The position numbers and the translations under genes are program-made. Of a stretch of 53,879 bases of DNA, positions 16,380 to 26,155 are shown piece after piece. The stretch is from an uncultured Clostridia bacterium. Its GTDB lineage: Bacteria > Bacillota > Clostridia > Oscillospirales > Ruminococcaceae. The stretch is taken from NCBI GenBank assembly GCA_944386445.1, contig CALXBD010000040.1, positions 1-53,879 on the forward strand, given 5' to 3'. How positions within the stretch are numbered: the stretch's first letter is position 1; each line of letters opens with the position of its first letter. Under the pieces are notes generated by a model. It made no database searches and was not told where the DNA came from. It saw only the letters and a program-made list of their open reading frames with translations.

Positions 16380-17590
16380 ATCAAATTTATACGGTTTCTC
16401 AGGTTAACGGATACTTGAAACAGTTGTTGGAAGAAGATGTTCAGCTGAAAAGCATCTTTGTGCGAGGAGAAATTTCCAATTTTGTGCATCATATGAAAAG
16501 CGGCCATTTCTATTTTACGCTCAAAGATGGAAAGGCCGCCATCAAGTGTGTGATGTTTCAATGGAATGCCCGGCATCTGCGCTTTTTGCCAGCCAACGGC
16601 ATGAACATTATTGCGTTTGGAAGCGTTCAGTTTTATGATCGGGATGGTGTCTGCCAACTTTATTGCAGTGATCTTCAGCCGGATGGAGTGGGCGCACTAT
16701 ATTTAGCCTTTGAACAGCTGAAAGAGCGGTTGGGCAAAGAGGGACTTTTTGATCCTGCGCATAAACGCCCGTTGCCGTCGCTGCCCAAGCGAATTGGCGT
16801 GGTGACATCCCCAAGTGGTGCGGCTCTTCATGATATCTGCAATATCCTTGGGCGCAGGTATCCCATTGGAGAATTGGTGGTAATACCGGCGCTGGTTCAG
16901 GGAGAAGGTGCCCCCGAATCTATTTGCGGCGGGATTCAAAAGGCTCAAAGTGCCGATTTGGATCTGTTGATTGTAGGCCGCGGTGGAGGTTCTTTGGAGG
17001 ATCTTTGGGCATTTAATGATGAACGGGTCGCCAGAGCAATTTATGATTCCAAAGTTCCGGTGATTTCTGCTGTGGGCCACGAAGTGGATTATACAATTGC
17101 GGATTTTGCGGCGGATTTGCGAGCGCCTACTCCTTCTGCTGCCGCCGAATTGGCTGCACCGGATGTATCCGGCTTAAAGGAAACTGTGAAAGAACAGAGG
17201 AAAAGAATAGAAACTGCCGTTCATCGGCAAATTGAGGATCACGCCGCTCAACTGGATGCAATCAATATCAGATTGCGGGCTTGTTCCCCACAACGTTCTT
17301 TGGCAGCAGCAGCGGAACAGCTTACGGGACTTCGGGAACGGCTTACCATTCAGGGCGGACAATTGATCAGCCGCCCCGGTTCGGAGCTTCGGCGCTTGGA
17401 GACGGCGCTGGAAGCGCTGAGCCCTTTGAAGGTTTTGAAAAGAGGATACGCTATAGCGTTTTCGGATAATCGAGTGGTATCGTCTGTGTTGAATGTTAAT
17501 ATGGGCGATTCTGTAGAGATCAGGCTGTCGGATGGCTCTGTAATGGCTCAGGTTACGCAGGTCCTCCCAGTCGGAAAGGAGCAGTCATGA
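16376..17590 (+). CDS. xseA: Exonuclease VII large subunit
   Basis: A 404-residue catalytic subunit of exonuclease VII, which degrades single-stranded DNA from both ends. The N-terminal OB fold covers about residues 3-100 (YTVSQVNGYLKQLLEED, then the RGEISNF motif). The catalytic domain holds VVTSPSGAALHDI, VGRGGGSLEDLWAFNDE and ISAVGHEVDYTIADFAADLRAPTPSAAAE, split here for length. A coiled coil follows at about 265-330. Start and stop overlap neighbours by four bases on each side. Confidence 0.97.
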   Translation: MNQIYTVSQVNGYLKQLLEEDVQLKSIFVRGEISNFVHHMKSGHFYFTLKDGKAAIKCVMFQWNARHLRFLPANGMNIIAFGSVQFYDRDGVCQLYCSDLQPDGVGALYLAFEQLKERLGKEGLFDPAHKRPLPSLPKRIGVVTSPSGAALHDICNILGRRYPIGELVVIPALVQGEGAPESICGGIQKAQSADLDLLIVGRGGGSLEDLWAFNDERVARAIYDSKVPVISAVGHEVDYTIADFAADLRAPTPSAAAELAAPDVSGLKETVKEQRKRIETAVHRQIEDHAAQLDAINIRLRACSPQRSLAAAAEQLTGLRERLTIQGGQLISRPGSELRRLETALEALSPLKVLKRGYAIAFSDNRVVSSVLNVNMGDSVEIRLSDGSVMAQVTQVLPVGKEQS

Positions 17591-17820
17591 CAACTGCAAT
17601 GACTTTTGAAAAAGCGTTGGAAAAGCTTTCCGGCGTAGTAACCCAGTTGGAACAGGGAAATCTTCCTCTGGAAAAGTCTCTGAAATTGTATGAAGAAGGG
17701 ATTTCTCTATCGGCTTTCTGCGAGAAGGCTTTGAATGAAGCTCAATTGAAAATCACAAATTTGGCAACGGACTCTCCTAAGGAGGAACCTGTAAATGAAG
17801 AACTGGCTTCCAATCATTGA
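17587..17820 (+). CDS. xseB: Exonuclease VII small subunit
   Basis: A 77-residue helical-hairpin subunit that binds along the XseA coiled coil. It has the diagnostic LEQGNLPLEKSLKLYEEGI motif. It starts within the xseA stop (ATGA overlap) and overlaps ispA by 26 bases, so the three genes are translationally coupled. Confidence 0.96.
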   Translation: MTTAMTFEKALEKLSGVVTQLEQGNLPLEKSLKLYEEGISLSAFCEKALNEAQLKITNLATDSPKEEPVNEELASNH

Positions 17821-18652
17821 AAATGAGTTGAAAAAATATCTTTTCGTTCCGGATATGCCATACAGTGCTGTAGCGGAGGCAATGGCTTATAGTGCGGAAG
17901 CAGGCGGAAAACGGCTGCGTCCGGTGTTGGTCCTGGAATTTTGTGAGCTTACCGGCGGCGACCCCATGAAAGCATTGCCCTTTGCCTGCGCAATCGAGAT
18001 GATTCACACTTATTCGCTGATACACGATGATCTGCCTTGTATGGATGATGATGACCTTAGAAGGGGGCGTCCTTCCTGCCATAAGCAATTCGGGGAGGCC
18101 ACCGCTTTATTGGCTGGGGACGGACTTCTGACAAAGGCTTTCGGGGTAATGGCGGAAGCACAGTTGCCGCCGGAAATCATTGTTGAGGCAGTTCGTACGC
18201 TATCGGCTTTCGCGGGGCCGGAGGGAATGGTGGCAGGCCAGGTGATTGACCTGCAAAACGAAAAGGTACCGCCGACTGCTTCTGTGCTGGAATTGACGTA
18301 TCGATTAAAGACAGCCGCTCTTTTACAGGCCGCCTGCCGATTAGGCGTTCTAGCGGGGGGCGGTACAGAAATGCAATTGCATCAGGCCAGTGACTATGCG
18401 TATTATCTTGGAATGGCCTTCCAAATTGTTGACGATATACTGGATGTCACCGGTAATACGGCAGATCTGGGTAAGCCTGTGGGTAGTGACGAAGCAAATG
18501 GGAAAACAACCTTTATATCGCTTCAGGGATTGGAAGGGGCCCGTCAGATGGCAGCTCAATACAGCACCAAAGCCCTTCAGGCTCTTTCGGCTTTTCCGAG
18601 GAGCGAGGATTTGGCAGCTTATACAGAGCAGCTGTTAACTCGGAAAAGTTGA
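17795..18652 (+). CDS. ispA: Farnesyl diphosphate synthase (polyprenyl synthetase)
   Basis: A 285-residue cytoplasmic isoprenyl diphosphate synthase that condenses DMAPP/GPP with IPP. The first aspartate-rich motif is DDLPCMDDDD (78-87) and the second is DDILD (213-217); GGKRLRP and KTAALLQAA are also conserved. AAGGAGG precedes the ATG at 17795, inside the xseB end. With dxs close downstream it supplies the MEP-derived isoprenoid pathway used for undecaprenyl carriers and quinone tails. Confidence 0.95.
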   Translation: MKNWLPIIENELKKYLFVPDMPYSAVAEAMAYSAEAGGKRLRPVLVLEFCELTGGDPMKALPFACAIEMIHTYSLIHDDLPCMDDDDLRRGRPSCHKQFGEATALLAGDGLLTKAFGVMAEAQLPPEIIVEAVRTLSAFAGPEGMVAGQVIDLQNEKVPPTASVLELTYRLKTAALLQAACRLGVLAGGGTEMQLHQASDYAYYLGMAFQIVDDILDVTGNTADLGKPVGSDEANGKTTFISLQGLEGARQMAAQYSTKALQALSAFPRSEDLAAYTEQLLTRKS

Positions 18653-18687
18653 CCGGATGACTTGCAAGGTCGGAAAGGCGAAGCAAA

Positions 18688-19128
18688 ATGGACGATTTTT
18701 TGAAGCTTTTTGAAAACTACATTTTGGGTACTGCGCTTCTGTGTTGGGCAGTCGCGCAGATCTTAAAGGTGCTGCTGTATCTCATCAAAAACAGACGGTT
18801 CAGTTTTGAACGAGTGGTAGGAGCAGGAGGTATGCCAAGCTCTCATAGTGCCACAGTGTGCGGATTGACGACAGCGGTGGGAAGGGTTTGCGGACTAGAT
18901 TCCCCAATGTTTGCGATTGCCTTTGTACTGGCCTGCATCGTGATGTACGACGCAACCGGAGTCCGGCGCGCAGCCGGAGAACAGGCAAAGGTCCTGAACC
19001 GTCTGCTGGAGGGGCAGCAGGTGGATCCCCAGAAGGCGCTGAAGGAGTTTTTGGGCCATACGCCTCTGGAAGTTTTAGCGGGAGCAGTATTGGGAATCGT
19101 ACTGGCTGCAGTCCTCCCAATCGGTTGA
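18688..19128 (+). CDS. Divergent PAP2 family (DUF212) membrane protein, YuiD-like
   Basis: A 146-residue membrane protein with about three or four hydrophobic segments. It carries the DUF212 pattern GAGGMPSSHSATVCGL and MYDATGVRRAAGEQA. The SSHS motif resembles one of the PAP2 phosphatase motifs, but the other catalytic motifs are incomplete. It is embedded between ispA and dxs, which suggests a link to prenyl-phosphate metabolism; this is inference only. Confidence 0.9.
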   Translation: MDDFLKLFENYILGTALLCWAVAQILKVLLYLIKNRRFSFERVVGAGGMPSSHSATVCGLTTAVGRVCGLDSPMFAIAFVLACIVMYDATGVRRAAGEQAKVLNRLLEGQQVDPQKALKEFLGHTPLEVLAGAVLGIVLAAVLPIG

Positions 19129-19133
19129 GCAAT

Positions 19134-21002
19134 ATGGATGATTATCCGATTTTAAATCGAGTCAATGACCCCAAGGATATCCGTTCAATGAGCGAGGAAG
19201 AACTTGAGGCCCTCTGCGGGGAGCTGCGGGATTTTTTGATTACACATGTAGCGCGTACCGGGGGACATTTGGCATCGAATCTGGGAGTAGTAGAGTTGAC
19301 CCTGGCCCTCCACCGGGTCTTCAATACTCCCCACGACAGTCTGGTATGGGACGTAGGACATCAGTGCTACACACATAAAATTATTACGGGCCGGCGGGAC
19401 CGATTTTCAACTCTTCGGCAGCCAGGAGGATTGTCCGGCTTTCCAAAGCCGTTGGAAAGCCCTTATGACGTATTTGTAACAGGACATAGTACCACTTCTA
19501 TTTCAGCGGCTTATGCGATTGCCTGTGCAAATAAGCTAAAAGGCAGTGATGATTATGCGGTAGCAGTAATAGGAGATGGGGCGTTTACCGGTGGAATGGC
19601 CTATGAAGCGTTGAATAATGCGGGCCGCAGCAAGACAAATCTGGTAATTGTGCTTAACCACAATTCTATGTCTATCAGCAAGAATGTAGGGGCGTTTGCC
19701 CGGTATCTGGCCGTGATCCGTTCGAAACCTTCCTATCTTAGACTGAAGGAGTGGACGGAAAATGCGTTGGATCATATTCCTGTTCTCGGAGAACGTATGA
19801 AAGAGGCTTTGAGATCCTCAAAATCTTTACTGAAATTCATTCTTTACCACTCTACTTTTTTTGAAGAGTTGGGTTTTGCCTACTTTGGGCCGGTAGACGG
19901 ACATGATCTTCCGGCGTTGGAACAGGTCCTAACCCGAGCAAAGGCATTGCATCGTCCTGCTTTTGTCTATGTGGAGACGACAAAGGGAAAAGGTTATGAG
20001 TACGCGGAAAAGAATCCGGCAGTCTATCATGGAATTAGCCGTTTTGATGTGGAAACCGGGAACCCGGACGTCTCGTTGGAAGACAGTTTTTCTGCAGTGT
20101 TTGGGCAGGAACTCTGCGAATTGGCCGAAAAGGATTCCCGCATCTGCGCGATTACTGCAGCAATGAAGGCCGGTACAGGACTAACAGAATTTTCCGGCAA
20201 ATTTCGGAACCGATTTTTTGATGTCGGGATCGCAGAACAGCATGCTGTAACCTTTGCAGCTGGTCTTGCCTCTCAGAAACTGTTGCCTGTAGTCGCAATA
20301 TATTCGACCTTTCTTCAAAGGGCGTATGATCAGATTCTCCATGATGCTGCGATTTCCAGACTGCATATAGTGCTGGCCGTGGACAGGGCCGGTTTGGTAG
20401 GAGACGATGGGGAGACACATCAGGGAATTTATGATGTGGCATTTTTGGGGACGATTCCGGGAGTAACCGTGTATTCACCAGCAACAAATCGGGAGTTGAA
20501 GGCTCAACTGGAAAAGGCGCTCTATCGGACAGATGGGGTCGTCGCGATTCGGTACCCCAAAGGCAGCGATGCCGGCGAGGAAGAGTTTGGTTCCGACCCT
20601 GCTGCAGATTGGGTATTTGAACAGAATGGCGGCCGCATTGCAGCGGTTTCTTACGGACGGATCTCAAATTCTCTGCGTCGGGCAATTCAAAATATCCGCC
20701 GCCCTGTAGACTTTTTGAAATTGAACCGGATATTTCCCTTAGAAGATGCTTTGGTGCAGCAATTAATGGAATATCAGCGTATTATATTTTTTGAAGAGAC
20801 TGAAAGCGCCGGATCAGTTGCAGAACGACTGTGCTTTCAATTGAGCGTTAAAGGATTCTCTGGACGTTTTCAAGCAGTAACTTTGCCGGATGCCTTCATT
20901 TCTCAAGGAAAAGTACCGGAGCTTTTGAAAAAATATAAGCTAGATCAGGCATCAATGGAATTTATTCTGCGCGAGGAGGAAGCAGAAACGTGTCAAAAAT
21001 AA
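19134..21002 (+). CDS. dxs: 1-deoxy-D-xylulose-5-phosphate synthase
   Basis: First enzyme of the MEP isoprenoid pathway (pyruvate + glyceraldehyde-3-phosphate to DXP), thiamine-diphosphate dependent; 622 residues. The TPP-binding GDGAFTGGMAYEALNNAG motif, the VGHQCYTHKI region and the transketolase-type DRAGLVGDDGETHQG motif are present. ATG 19134 is chosen by family length and because an upstream extension would lie out of frame inside the DUF212 gene. No clear Shine-Dalgarno is seen, and the start lies six bases after the DUF212 stop, suggesting coupling. The last codons overlap tlyA. Confidence 0.97.
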   Translation: MDDYPILNRVNDPKDIRSMSEEELEALCGELRDFLITHVARTGGHLASNLGVVELTLALHRVFNTPHDSLVWDVGHQCYTHKIITGRRDRFSTLRQPGGLSGFPKPLESPYDVFVTGHSTTSISAAYAIACANKLKGSDDYAVAVIGDGAFTGGMAYEALNNAGRSKTNLVIVLNHNSMSISKNVGAFARYLAVIRSKPSYLRLKEWTENALDHIPVLGERMKEALRSSKSLLKFILYHSTFFEELGFAYFGPVDGHDLPALEQVLTRAKALHRPAFVYVETTKGKGYEYAEKNPAVYHGISRFDVETGNPDVSLEDSFSAVFGQELCELAEKDSRICAITAAMKAGTGLTEFSGKFRNRFFDVGIAEQHAVTFAAGLASQKLLPVVAIYSTFLQRAYDQILHDAAISRLHIVLAVDRAGLVGDDGETHQGIYDVAFLGTIPGVTVYSPATNRELKAQLEKALYRTDGVVAIRYPKGSDAGEEEFGSDPAADWVFEQNGGRIAAVSYGRISNSLRRAIQNIRRPVDFLKLNRIFPLEDALVQQLMEYQRIIFFEETESAGSVAERLCFQLSVKGFSGRFQAVTLPDAFISQGKVPELLKKYKLDQASMEFILREEEAETCQK

Positions 21003-21832
21003 GATTGGATTCTCTGCTGACAGAGCGGAATCTTGCTCCCAGCCGTGAGCGCGCCAAAGCGTTGATTATGGCAGGCGTGGTTTATGTGGCAGGTGTTAAA
21101 GCGGATAAGGCAGGAGATATGGTCCCGGCCGATGCGGAAGTCGAAGTTAGGGGAGAGCCGCTGCCGTTTGTAAGCAGAGGCGGGCTGAAGCTTCAAAAAG
21201 CAATCGAGGCACATTCGCTGGACTTAACAGGAAATGTCTGTGCAGATATCGGCGCTTCTACAGGAGGTTTTACGGACTGCATGCTTCAGCACGGAGCAAG
21301 TAAGGTGTATGCCATAGATGTAGGATATGGTCAGTTGGCTTGGAAACTTCGTAATGACCCTCGTGTAGTGAACTTGGAACGAACCAATATCCGATATGTT
21401 ACTGAAGAACAGATTCCGGAATTGTTGGATTTTGGTTCCGTGGATGTTTCTTTTATTTCCCTGACATTGGTGCTGCCGGTTCTGCATCGCCTGCTGCGGG
21501 ATGGGGGACAGGGCGTGTGTCTGGTCAAGCCTCAGTTTGAGGCAGGTAAGGGGAAAGTAGGCAAAAAAGGAGTTGTTCGGGAGCCAGAAATTCATTCGGA
21601 AGTTTTGCGGAAGATTTTTTCCTTCTGTAAGGAGTTAGGATTATGTGTAAAGGGGATTCACTTTTCACCGATTAAAGGTCCAGAAGGAAATATTGAATAT
21701 CTTTTTTATTTTCAAAAATCCACTGAAGATAGCACATTTACCGATGAAGATCTGGCACAATTAGTGCTTCGTTCGCATCAGGAACTGGATCGAAAGGATG
21801 ACGGAATCAATGCCTCCCACGATGCTCATTAA
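20990..21832 (+). CDS. tlyA: TlyA family rRNA 2'-O-methyltransferase / hemolysin-like
   Basis: A 280-residue protein with an N-terminal S4 RNA-binding domain (about 5-65, RLDSLLTERNLAPSRERAKA) and an FtsJ-type SAM methyltransferase domain. Visible methyltransferase motifs are DIGASTGGFTDCML, VYAIDVGYGQLAW and VCLVKPQFEAGKGKVGKKGV. The family methylates 16S and 23S rRNA in mycobacteria. It starts with GTG at 20990 behind GAGGAGGA and overlaps dxs by 13 bases. Confidence 0.93.
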   Translation: MSKIRLDSLLTERNLAPSRERAKALIMAGVVYVAGVKADKAGDMVPADAEVEVRGEPLPFVSRGGLKLQKAIEAHSLDLTGNVCADIGASTGGFTDCMLQHGASKVYAIDVGYGQLAWKLRNDPRVVNLERTNIRYVTEEQIPELLDFGSVDVSFISLTLVLPVLHRLLRDGGQGVCLVKPQFEAGKGKVGKKGVVREPEIHSEVLRKIFSFCKELGLCVKGIHFSPIKGPEGNIEYLFYFQKSTEDSTFTDEDLAQLVLRSHQELDRKDDGINASHDAH

Positions 21833-22676
21833 GCCGAATTTGACAAAAAAGAATGCAGCTGATTGTGCGCGGCGTGTTTGCGGAATCCTCCATTCAATGG
21901 GTGCACAATTGGTAATGGAAGAGTCCCTAAATACAGAATTTTTAGACTGTAAAGGAATTTGCTTTCTTCCTGCAGACGAGGCAATGAAGGCTTGTTCTGT
22001 CTGTATTGCCATCGGCGGAGATGGCACAATTATCCATGTAGCCAAGTGGGCATTGAAATTTGAAAAGCCGGTTTTGGGAATTAATCTGGGACGTCTTGGT
22101 TTTCTTGCCACGTTAGAACCGGATCAGCTGGAGGCCCTGAGGCAGCTGGCAGATGGAAATTATCAGGTGGAAGAACGGATGCTCTTGGAAGTAGAGGTTC
22201 GGAAAAGCGCTGATATTCGTCAGTATTTGGCGCTGAATGATGCGGTGCTCTCCAAGGGGCAGCTTTCCCGTATCGCGGATATCGAAGTTTCTTGCGGCGG
22301 AAGGGCAGTTAGCCGTTATCGGGCCGACGGAGTGATTGCGGCTACTCCTACCGGCTCGACCGCTTATGCGCTGTCTGCCGGAGGACCTGTCGTAGATCCT
22401 GCATTGGATTGCATTTCTTTGACGCCGATTTGTCCCCATTCGTTGGTTAGCCGTACCATCCTATTCGATGCTGCTAGTCAGCTGGAGATAAGGGCAGCGG
22501 GTTCGGATACCGGGCCATTATTTTTGACGATTGATGGGGAAGAAGGAGTTCCGATTGGTGAAGAGGATCGGCTCTTGATCCGTAAAAGTCATTCGGCAGT
22601 CCGTATCATCAATCTGGCGGGCAAAAAGTTTTACGAAGTGTTGAATGAAAAGCTCTTGGGAAGAGCTTATGAATAG
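21798..22676 (+). CDS. nadK: NAD kinase
   Basis: ATP- or polyphosphate-dependent NAD kinase (PpnK), which makes NADP. The length is up to 292 residues. The GGDGT motif is at residues 73-77. The conserved block NDAVLSKG, the motif DGVIAATPTGSTAYALSAGG and the C-terminal FLTIDGEEG are present. The start is uncertain: ATG 21798, 21810 and 21825 are in frame. The usual NadK opening (a hydrophobic strand then N-x-T-K) fits MLIKPNLTKKN at 21825 best, but none has an ideally spaced ribosome site. The 35-base overlap with tlyA for the first start favours coupled translation. Confidence 0.95.
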   Translation: MTESMPPTMLIKPNLTKKNAADCARRVCGILHSMGAQLVMEESLNTEFLDCKGICFLPADEAMKACSVCIAIGGDGTIIHVAKWALKFEKPVLGINLGRLGFLATLEPDQLEALRQLADGNYQVEERMLLEVEVRKSADIRQYLALNDAVLSKGQLSRIADIEVSCGGRAVSRYRADGVIAATPTGSTAYALSAGGPVVDPALDCISLTPICPHSLVSRTILFDAASQLEIRAAGSDTGPLFLTIDGEEGVPIGEEDRLLIRKSHSAVRIINLAGKKFYEVLNEKLLGRAYE

Positions 22677-22690
22677 ACGGAGGGATTAGA

Positions 22691-23146
22691 ATGAAAGCAC
22701 TGCGCCTTGCCAAAATCGTAGAACTGGTAGAAAAAAATGAGGTTTATACGCAAGAGGATTTGTTGCAATTACTGGCTCGGGAGGGCATTGCAACAACTCA
22801 GGCAACGATTTCACGGGATATTAAGGAACTGAATCTTGTAAAAAGCGTTACCGAGGATGGGAAGTATAAGTATACTACTAGCAGAAAAAAGCAGACGGAT
22901 ACCATGGAAAAGAAGTTTCGGTCGGTATTTATTGAGTCAGTAGTTTTGGTGGATTATGCACAGAATATTGTAGTTGTAAAATGCCATACGGGTATGGCCA
23001 ATGCCGCCTGCGCCGCGCTGGATACCATGGGGCTGGAAGGAATCGTAGGTACTTTGGCTGGCGATGATACAATTTTTATTTTGATGCGTACAGAGGAGTT
23101 AGCCCGCAATATCAGTGATGAAATCCGGGCCATGCTGGTTTCGTAA
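22691..23146 (+). CDS. argR: Arginine repressor ArgR
   Basis: A 151-residue arginine-responsive DNA-binding regulator. The N-terminal winged helix (IVELVEKNEVYTQEDLLQLL, then TQATISRDIKELNLVK) and the C-terminal hexamerisation/arginine-binding domain (GTLAGDDTIFILMRT) are both complete. GGAGGG precedes ATG 22691. The order tlyA-argR-recN is conserved in many Firmicutes. No arginine biosynthesis gene is in the window. Confidence 0.96.
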   Translation: MKALRLAKIVELVEKNEVYTQEDLLQLLAREGIATTQATISRDIKELNLVKSVTEDGKYKYTTSRKKQTDTMEKKFRSVFIESVVLVDYAQNIVVVKCHTGMANAACAALDTMGLEGIVGTLAGDDTIFILMRTEELARNISDEIRAMLVS

Positions 23147-23165
23147 GTGTGCAAAGGAGCAGATT

Positions 23166-24836
23166 ATGCTTGCAGCGCTATATATTGAAAATCTGGCTGT
23201 TATTGAAAAAGCGTATGTGGATTTGCCGGTTGGATTTACTGTTTTTACTGGAGAGACTGGCGCAGGAAAATCTATCCTGATCGATGCTATAAACGCCTGT
23301 CTGGGGCAGAGAACTTCTAGGGAAATTGTCCGTACAGGTGCGGAAAAAGCCAGTATTTCGGCAGTTTTTCGGGAGATTCCCGCTGATGTGATTCAGCTTT
23401 TAGAAAAGAATGGGTATTTTGCAGAAAATGGCGAACTGATGGTATCCCGTGACATCCATGCCGACGGCCGCAGCGCAGCCAGAATCGGTTCCCGTCCGGC
23501 GACTGTCGGGTTCCTGCGGGAAATGGGAACGCGTTTGATAAATATTCATGGTCAACATGATAACCAGATCCTTCTTTCGCCGGAACAGCACGTGGTTATT
23601 TTGGACAATTTCGGGAACCTGGTGGAGGAACGTGAACGATATCAGGAAAAATTTAAGGAATTGTCCGCGGCTATTCGAAAACTGCGTGCTGTTTCTAAAG
23701 ATGAAGCCGCTCGAAACCGCCGGGAAGAACTGTTGAAATATCAAATAGAGGAAATTACGGCTGCCAGGCTGACACCAGGTATGGAAGAGCAACTGCAGCT
23801 TAAATCACAGCGTTTTCAGAGTGTAGAGCGACTAGCACGAGCATTGAGTGCGGCATGTGATGCTTTGCAGGGTGCGGGTGAGGAAACTCCGGGTGCAGTG
23901 GACTTGTTGGCTTCGGCCCGGGACGAAATTCAGAGCCTTTCGGAGTTCCCTGAATTTTCCCAGGCGGCGGAGGGCCTGGAAGGCTTATCAATAGAAGCGG
24001 CTGATTGGGCAACTGCCCTTCACGGGCAGTTAGAGAGCTTGGAATACGATCAACAGGAAGCCGACCGGGTGGAAGCACGTCTCAGTGAAATCCACACGCT
24101 GAAACTGAAGTATGGGAATACGGTTTCTGATATTTTGGACTATCTGGAGGATGCCAAAAAAGAGCTTTCAGGGCTTCAGTCTTCCGAGGAAGAGCTGCGA
24201 AAACTCAATAGCCGCGCCCATGCGCTGAAAAAGGAAGCCGCTTCAATGGCAGCAGCTTTAACGCAACATCGCCGGGAAGCAGCGGAACGTTTTACTGCTA
24301 AAGTGGCAGAAGAAGCACGCTTTTTGGAAATGCCTAATCTCCGGTTGGAAGCCAGATTTGCTCCGGGGAAACTTAGTATCGGCGGCGATGCGTCAGTTGA
24401 ATTGCTGATTTCCGCAAATCTCGGGGAACCGCCAAAACCAATTGCAAAAATAGCGTCTGGTGGTGAACTTTCCAGAATCATGCTGGCCATAAAAAGCGCG
24501 TTGGCCGATAAGGACGATATCGGAACATTGATTTTCGATGAAATTGATACCGGAGTAAGCGGGAAGGCCGCACAAAAGATAGGCCGCAAGCTTCGGGAAG
24601 TGGCTGCGTCTCGGCAAGTACTTTGCGTGACCCATTCGGCACAGAGCGCCGCTCTGTGACAGGCTCATTGCCTGATCCGGAAGGAGACTGCCGAAGGTCG
24701 TACCCGTACCCGGGTTTTGCCGCTGGATTTGGAAGGCAGGGTGGAAGAGATCGCCCGTATCATGTCGACTGATAATGTTAGTGAATTAATGAGACAGACT
24801 GCTCGCAGTATGCTTTGCGAAGGCGGCGCCTGTTAG
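23166..24836 (+). pseudogene. recN: DNA repair protein RecN, interrupted by an in-frame TGA
   Basis: RecN is an SMC-like ATPase that acts early in double-strand break repair. ATG 23166 (AAAGGAG upstream) starts the usual MLAALYIENLAVIEK. Walker A GETGAGKS is at 29-36. Coiled-coil arms follow at about 150-350. Signature IASGGELSRIMLAIKSAL, Walker B LIFDEIDTGVSG and the H-loop CVTHSAQ are present. A TGA at 24657-24659 ends the protein at 497 residues. The same frame then continues for 58 more codons (QAHCLIRKETAEGRTRTRVL and onward) to a TAG at 24834, giving the normal family length of about 556. Other genes here use TGA as an ordinary stop, so this is not a general recoding. The truncated product keeps every ATPase motif but lacks the last strand and helices. 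It may be a nonsense mutation, a sequencing error or read-through. Confidence 0.9.
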
Positions 24837-24865
24837 CTTTTTAATCTTGAAAGGATGTATTTATT

Positions 24866-26155
24866 TTGCCTAACCCTCTTTTATATGTGGTGCTTGTGAT
24901 TCTGATTGGATGTTCCGCTTTCTTTTCCGCGACGGAAACCGCTTTTTCTACTGTCAGCCGGATCCGGCTGCGTTATCACGCAGAAAACGGAAACCATCGT
25001 GCCAGTCGCGCTCTGAAAATTATTGAACGCTTTGACGATGCCCTATCAGCAATTCTCATAGGAAATAATATCGTCAATATTTCAGCGACAGCGATCGCGA
25101 CTGTGGTCTTTACGGACCTTTTTGGAAATAGCTTGGGGCCTACTGTTTCCACTGTTGTTATGACATTGTTGGTTCTGACCTTTGGAGAAATTCTCCCTAA
25201 AAGTATCGCCAAAGAATTTTCAGAACCTATGACTTTGGGCGCAGCTGCAGTTCTGTGGGGAATTATGACGATTTTAAAGCCACTGGTGTGGTTTTTTGTC
25301 CAATTGAAACGGTTGGTCATGCGAATTTTCCCGAAGGGCAACTCTGCTCCAGCAGTAACCGAAGAAGAATTGAAGTATATGATCGAGGAGATTGGCGACG
25401 AGGGCGTTTTGGAGGAACAGGAAAGCCAATTGCTCCAATCCGCTATGGAATTTACCGACATTACGGTGGATGAGATTATCACCCATAGAGTAGACGTCGT
25501 GGCAGTAAAAAATGGTACCCCAATTGAGGAGATCAAAAATATTTTCCTGACAGAGAGGTTTACACGCCTGCCGGTCTATAACAAATCTATTGATGATATT
25601 TTAGGAATCATCAATGATAAGGACTTCTTCAGGGAGTATGTAAAGCAACCGGATTTCCCTTTGGAAAAGATACTTCAGGAAGTCCTTTTTGTCCCTCCGA
25701 AGAAGCGAATTTCTGAAATGCTGAAAGATTTTCAGCGGACGAAAACGCAAATGGCAGTCGTCACAGACCAGTTTGGAGGAACTTTGGGCATTATTACGGT
25801 GGAGGATATTGTTGAGGAACTGGTGGGGGAAATCTGGGACGAAGATGAGGAAATCGTTTCCGAATTCGTGCGTCAAGCGGATGGCAGCTGTCTGGTCAAT
25901 GGGGACATGAATGTATCAGACTTTTTTGAGGAACTGCTTCCGGGGAGCCGCATCCACGAGGAAGACACTCAGAGTGTGGGCGGCTGGGTTATGGAGGCTT
26001 TGGATAAAGTGCCTGAACCCGGAGAGGAATTTCAGGAAGGACAGGTCCGTGTGGTTATTCGTCAGGTGGAGGATCAGCGGGTTAAACAGATTCAGGCATA
26101 TCTTCTTCCGGACAACAAAGACGAAAATAGTACAGGAACGACATCAAAAGATTAA
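24866..26155 (+). CDS. Hemolysin-family CNNM/CorC-type transporter (DUF21-CBS-CorC_HlyC)
   Basis: A 429-residue membrane protein. The N-terminal DUF21/CNNM domain has about four helices (residues 1-150). A CBS pair follows (about 205-330, with TDQFGGTLGIITVEDIVEELVGE, shown here as one conserved stretch). The C-terminal CorC_HlyC domain is at about 345-425. The family is linked to magnesium or other cation efflux; older names call it hemolysin. Start: TTG at 24866 with GAAAGGA upstream; no in-frame ATG fits better. Its stop overlaps the stop of the convergent gene by bases 26152-26155. Confidence 0.92.
   Translation: MPNPLLYVVLVILIGCSAFFSATETAFSTVSRIRLRYHAENGNHRASRALKIIERFDDALSAILIGNNIVNISATAIATVVFTDLFGNSLGPTVSTVVMTLLVLTFGEILPKSIAKEFSEPMTLGAAAVLWGIMTILKPLVWFFVQLKRLVMRIFPKGNSAPAVTEEELKYMIEEIGDEGVLEEQESQLLQSAMEFTDITVDEIITHRVDVVAVKNGTPIEEIKNIFLTERFTRLPVYNKSIDDILGIINDKDFFREYVKQPDFPLEKILQEVLFVPPKKRISEMLKDFQRTKTQMAVVTDQFGGTLGIITVEDIVEELVGEIWDEDEEIVSEFVRQADGSCLVNGDMNVSDFFEELLPGSRIHEEDTQSVGGWVMEALDKVPEPGEEFQEGQVRVVIRQVEDQRVKQIQAYLLPDNKDENSTGTTSKD

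Noticed and set aside
18858-19133. Long N-terminal extension of DXS
   Set aside because: The extra 92 codons are the other-frame reading of the DUF212 gene and match no DXS; ATG 19134 gives the normal length.
24657-24659. TGA in recN as selenocysteine or a reassigned codon
   Set aside because: RecN is not a selenoprotein family, no SECIS-like hairpin was seen after the codon, and TGA ends many other genes in this window.
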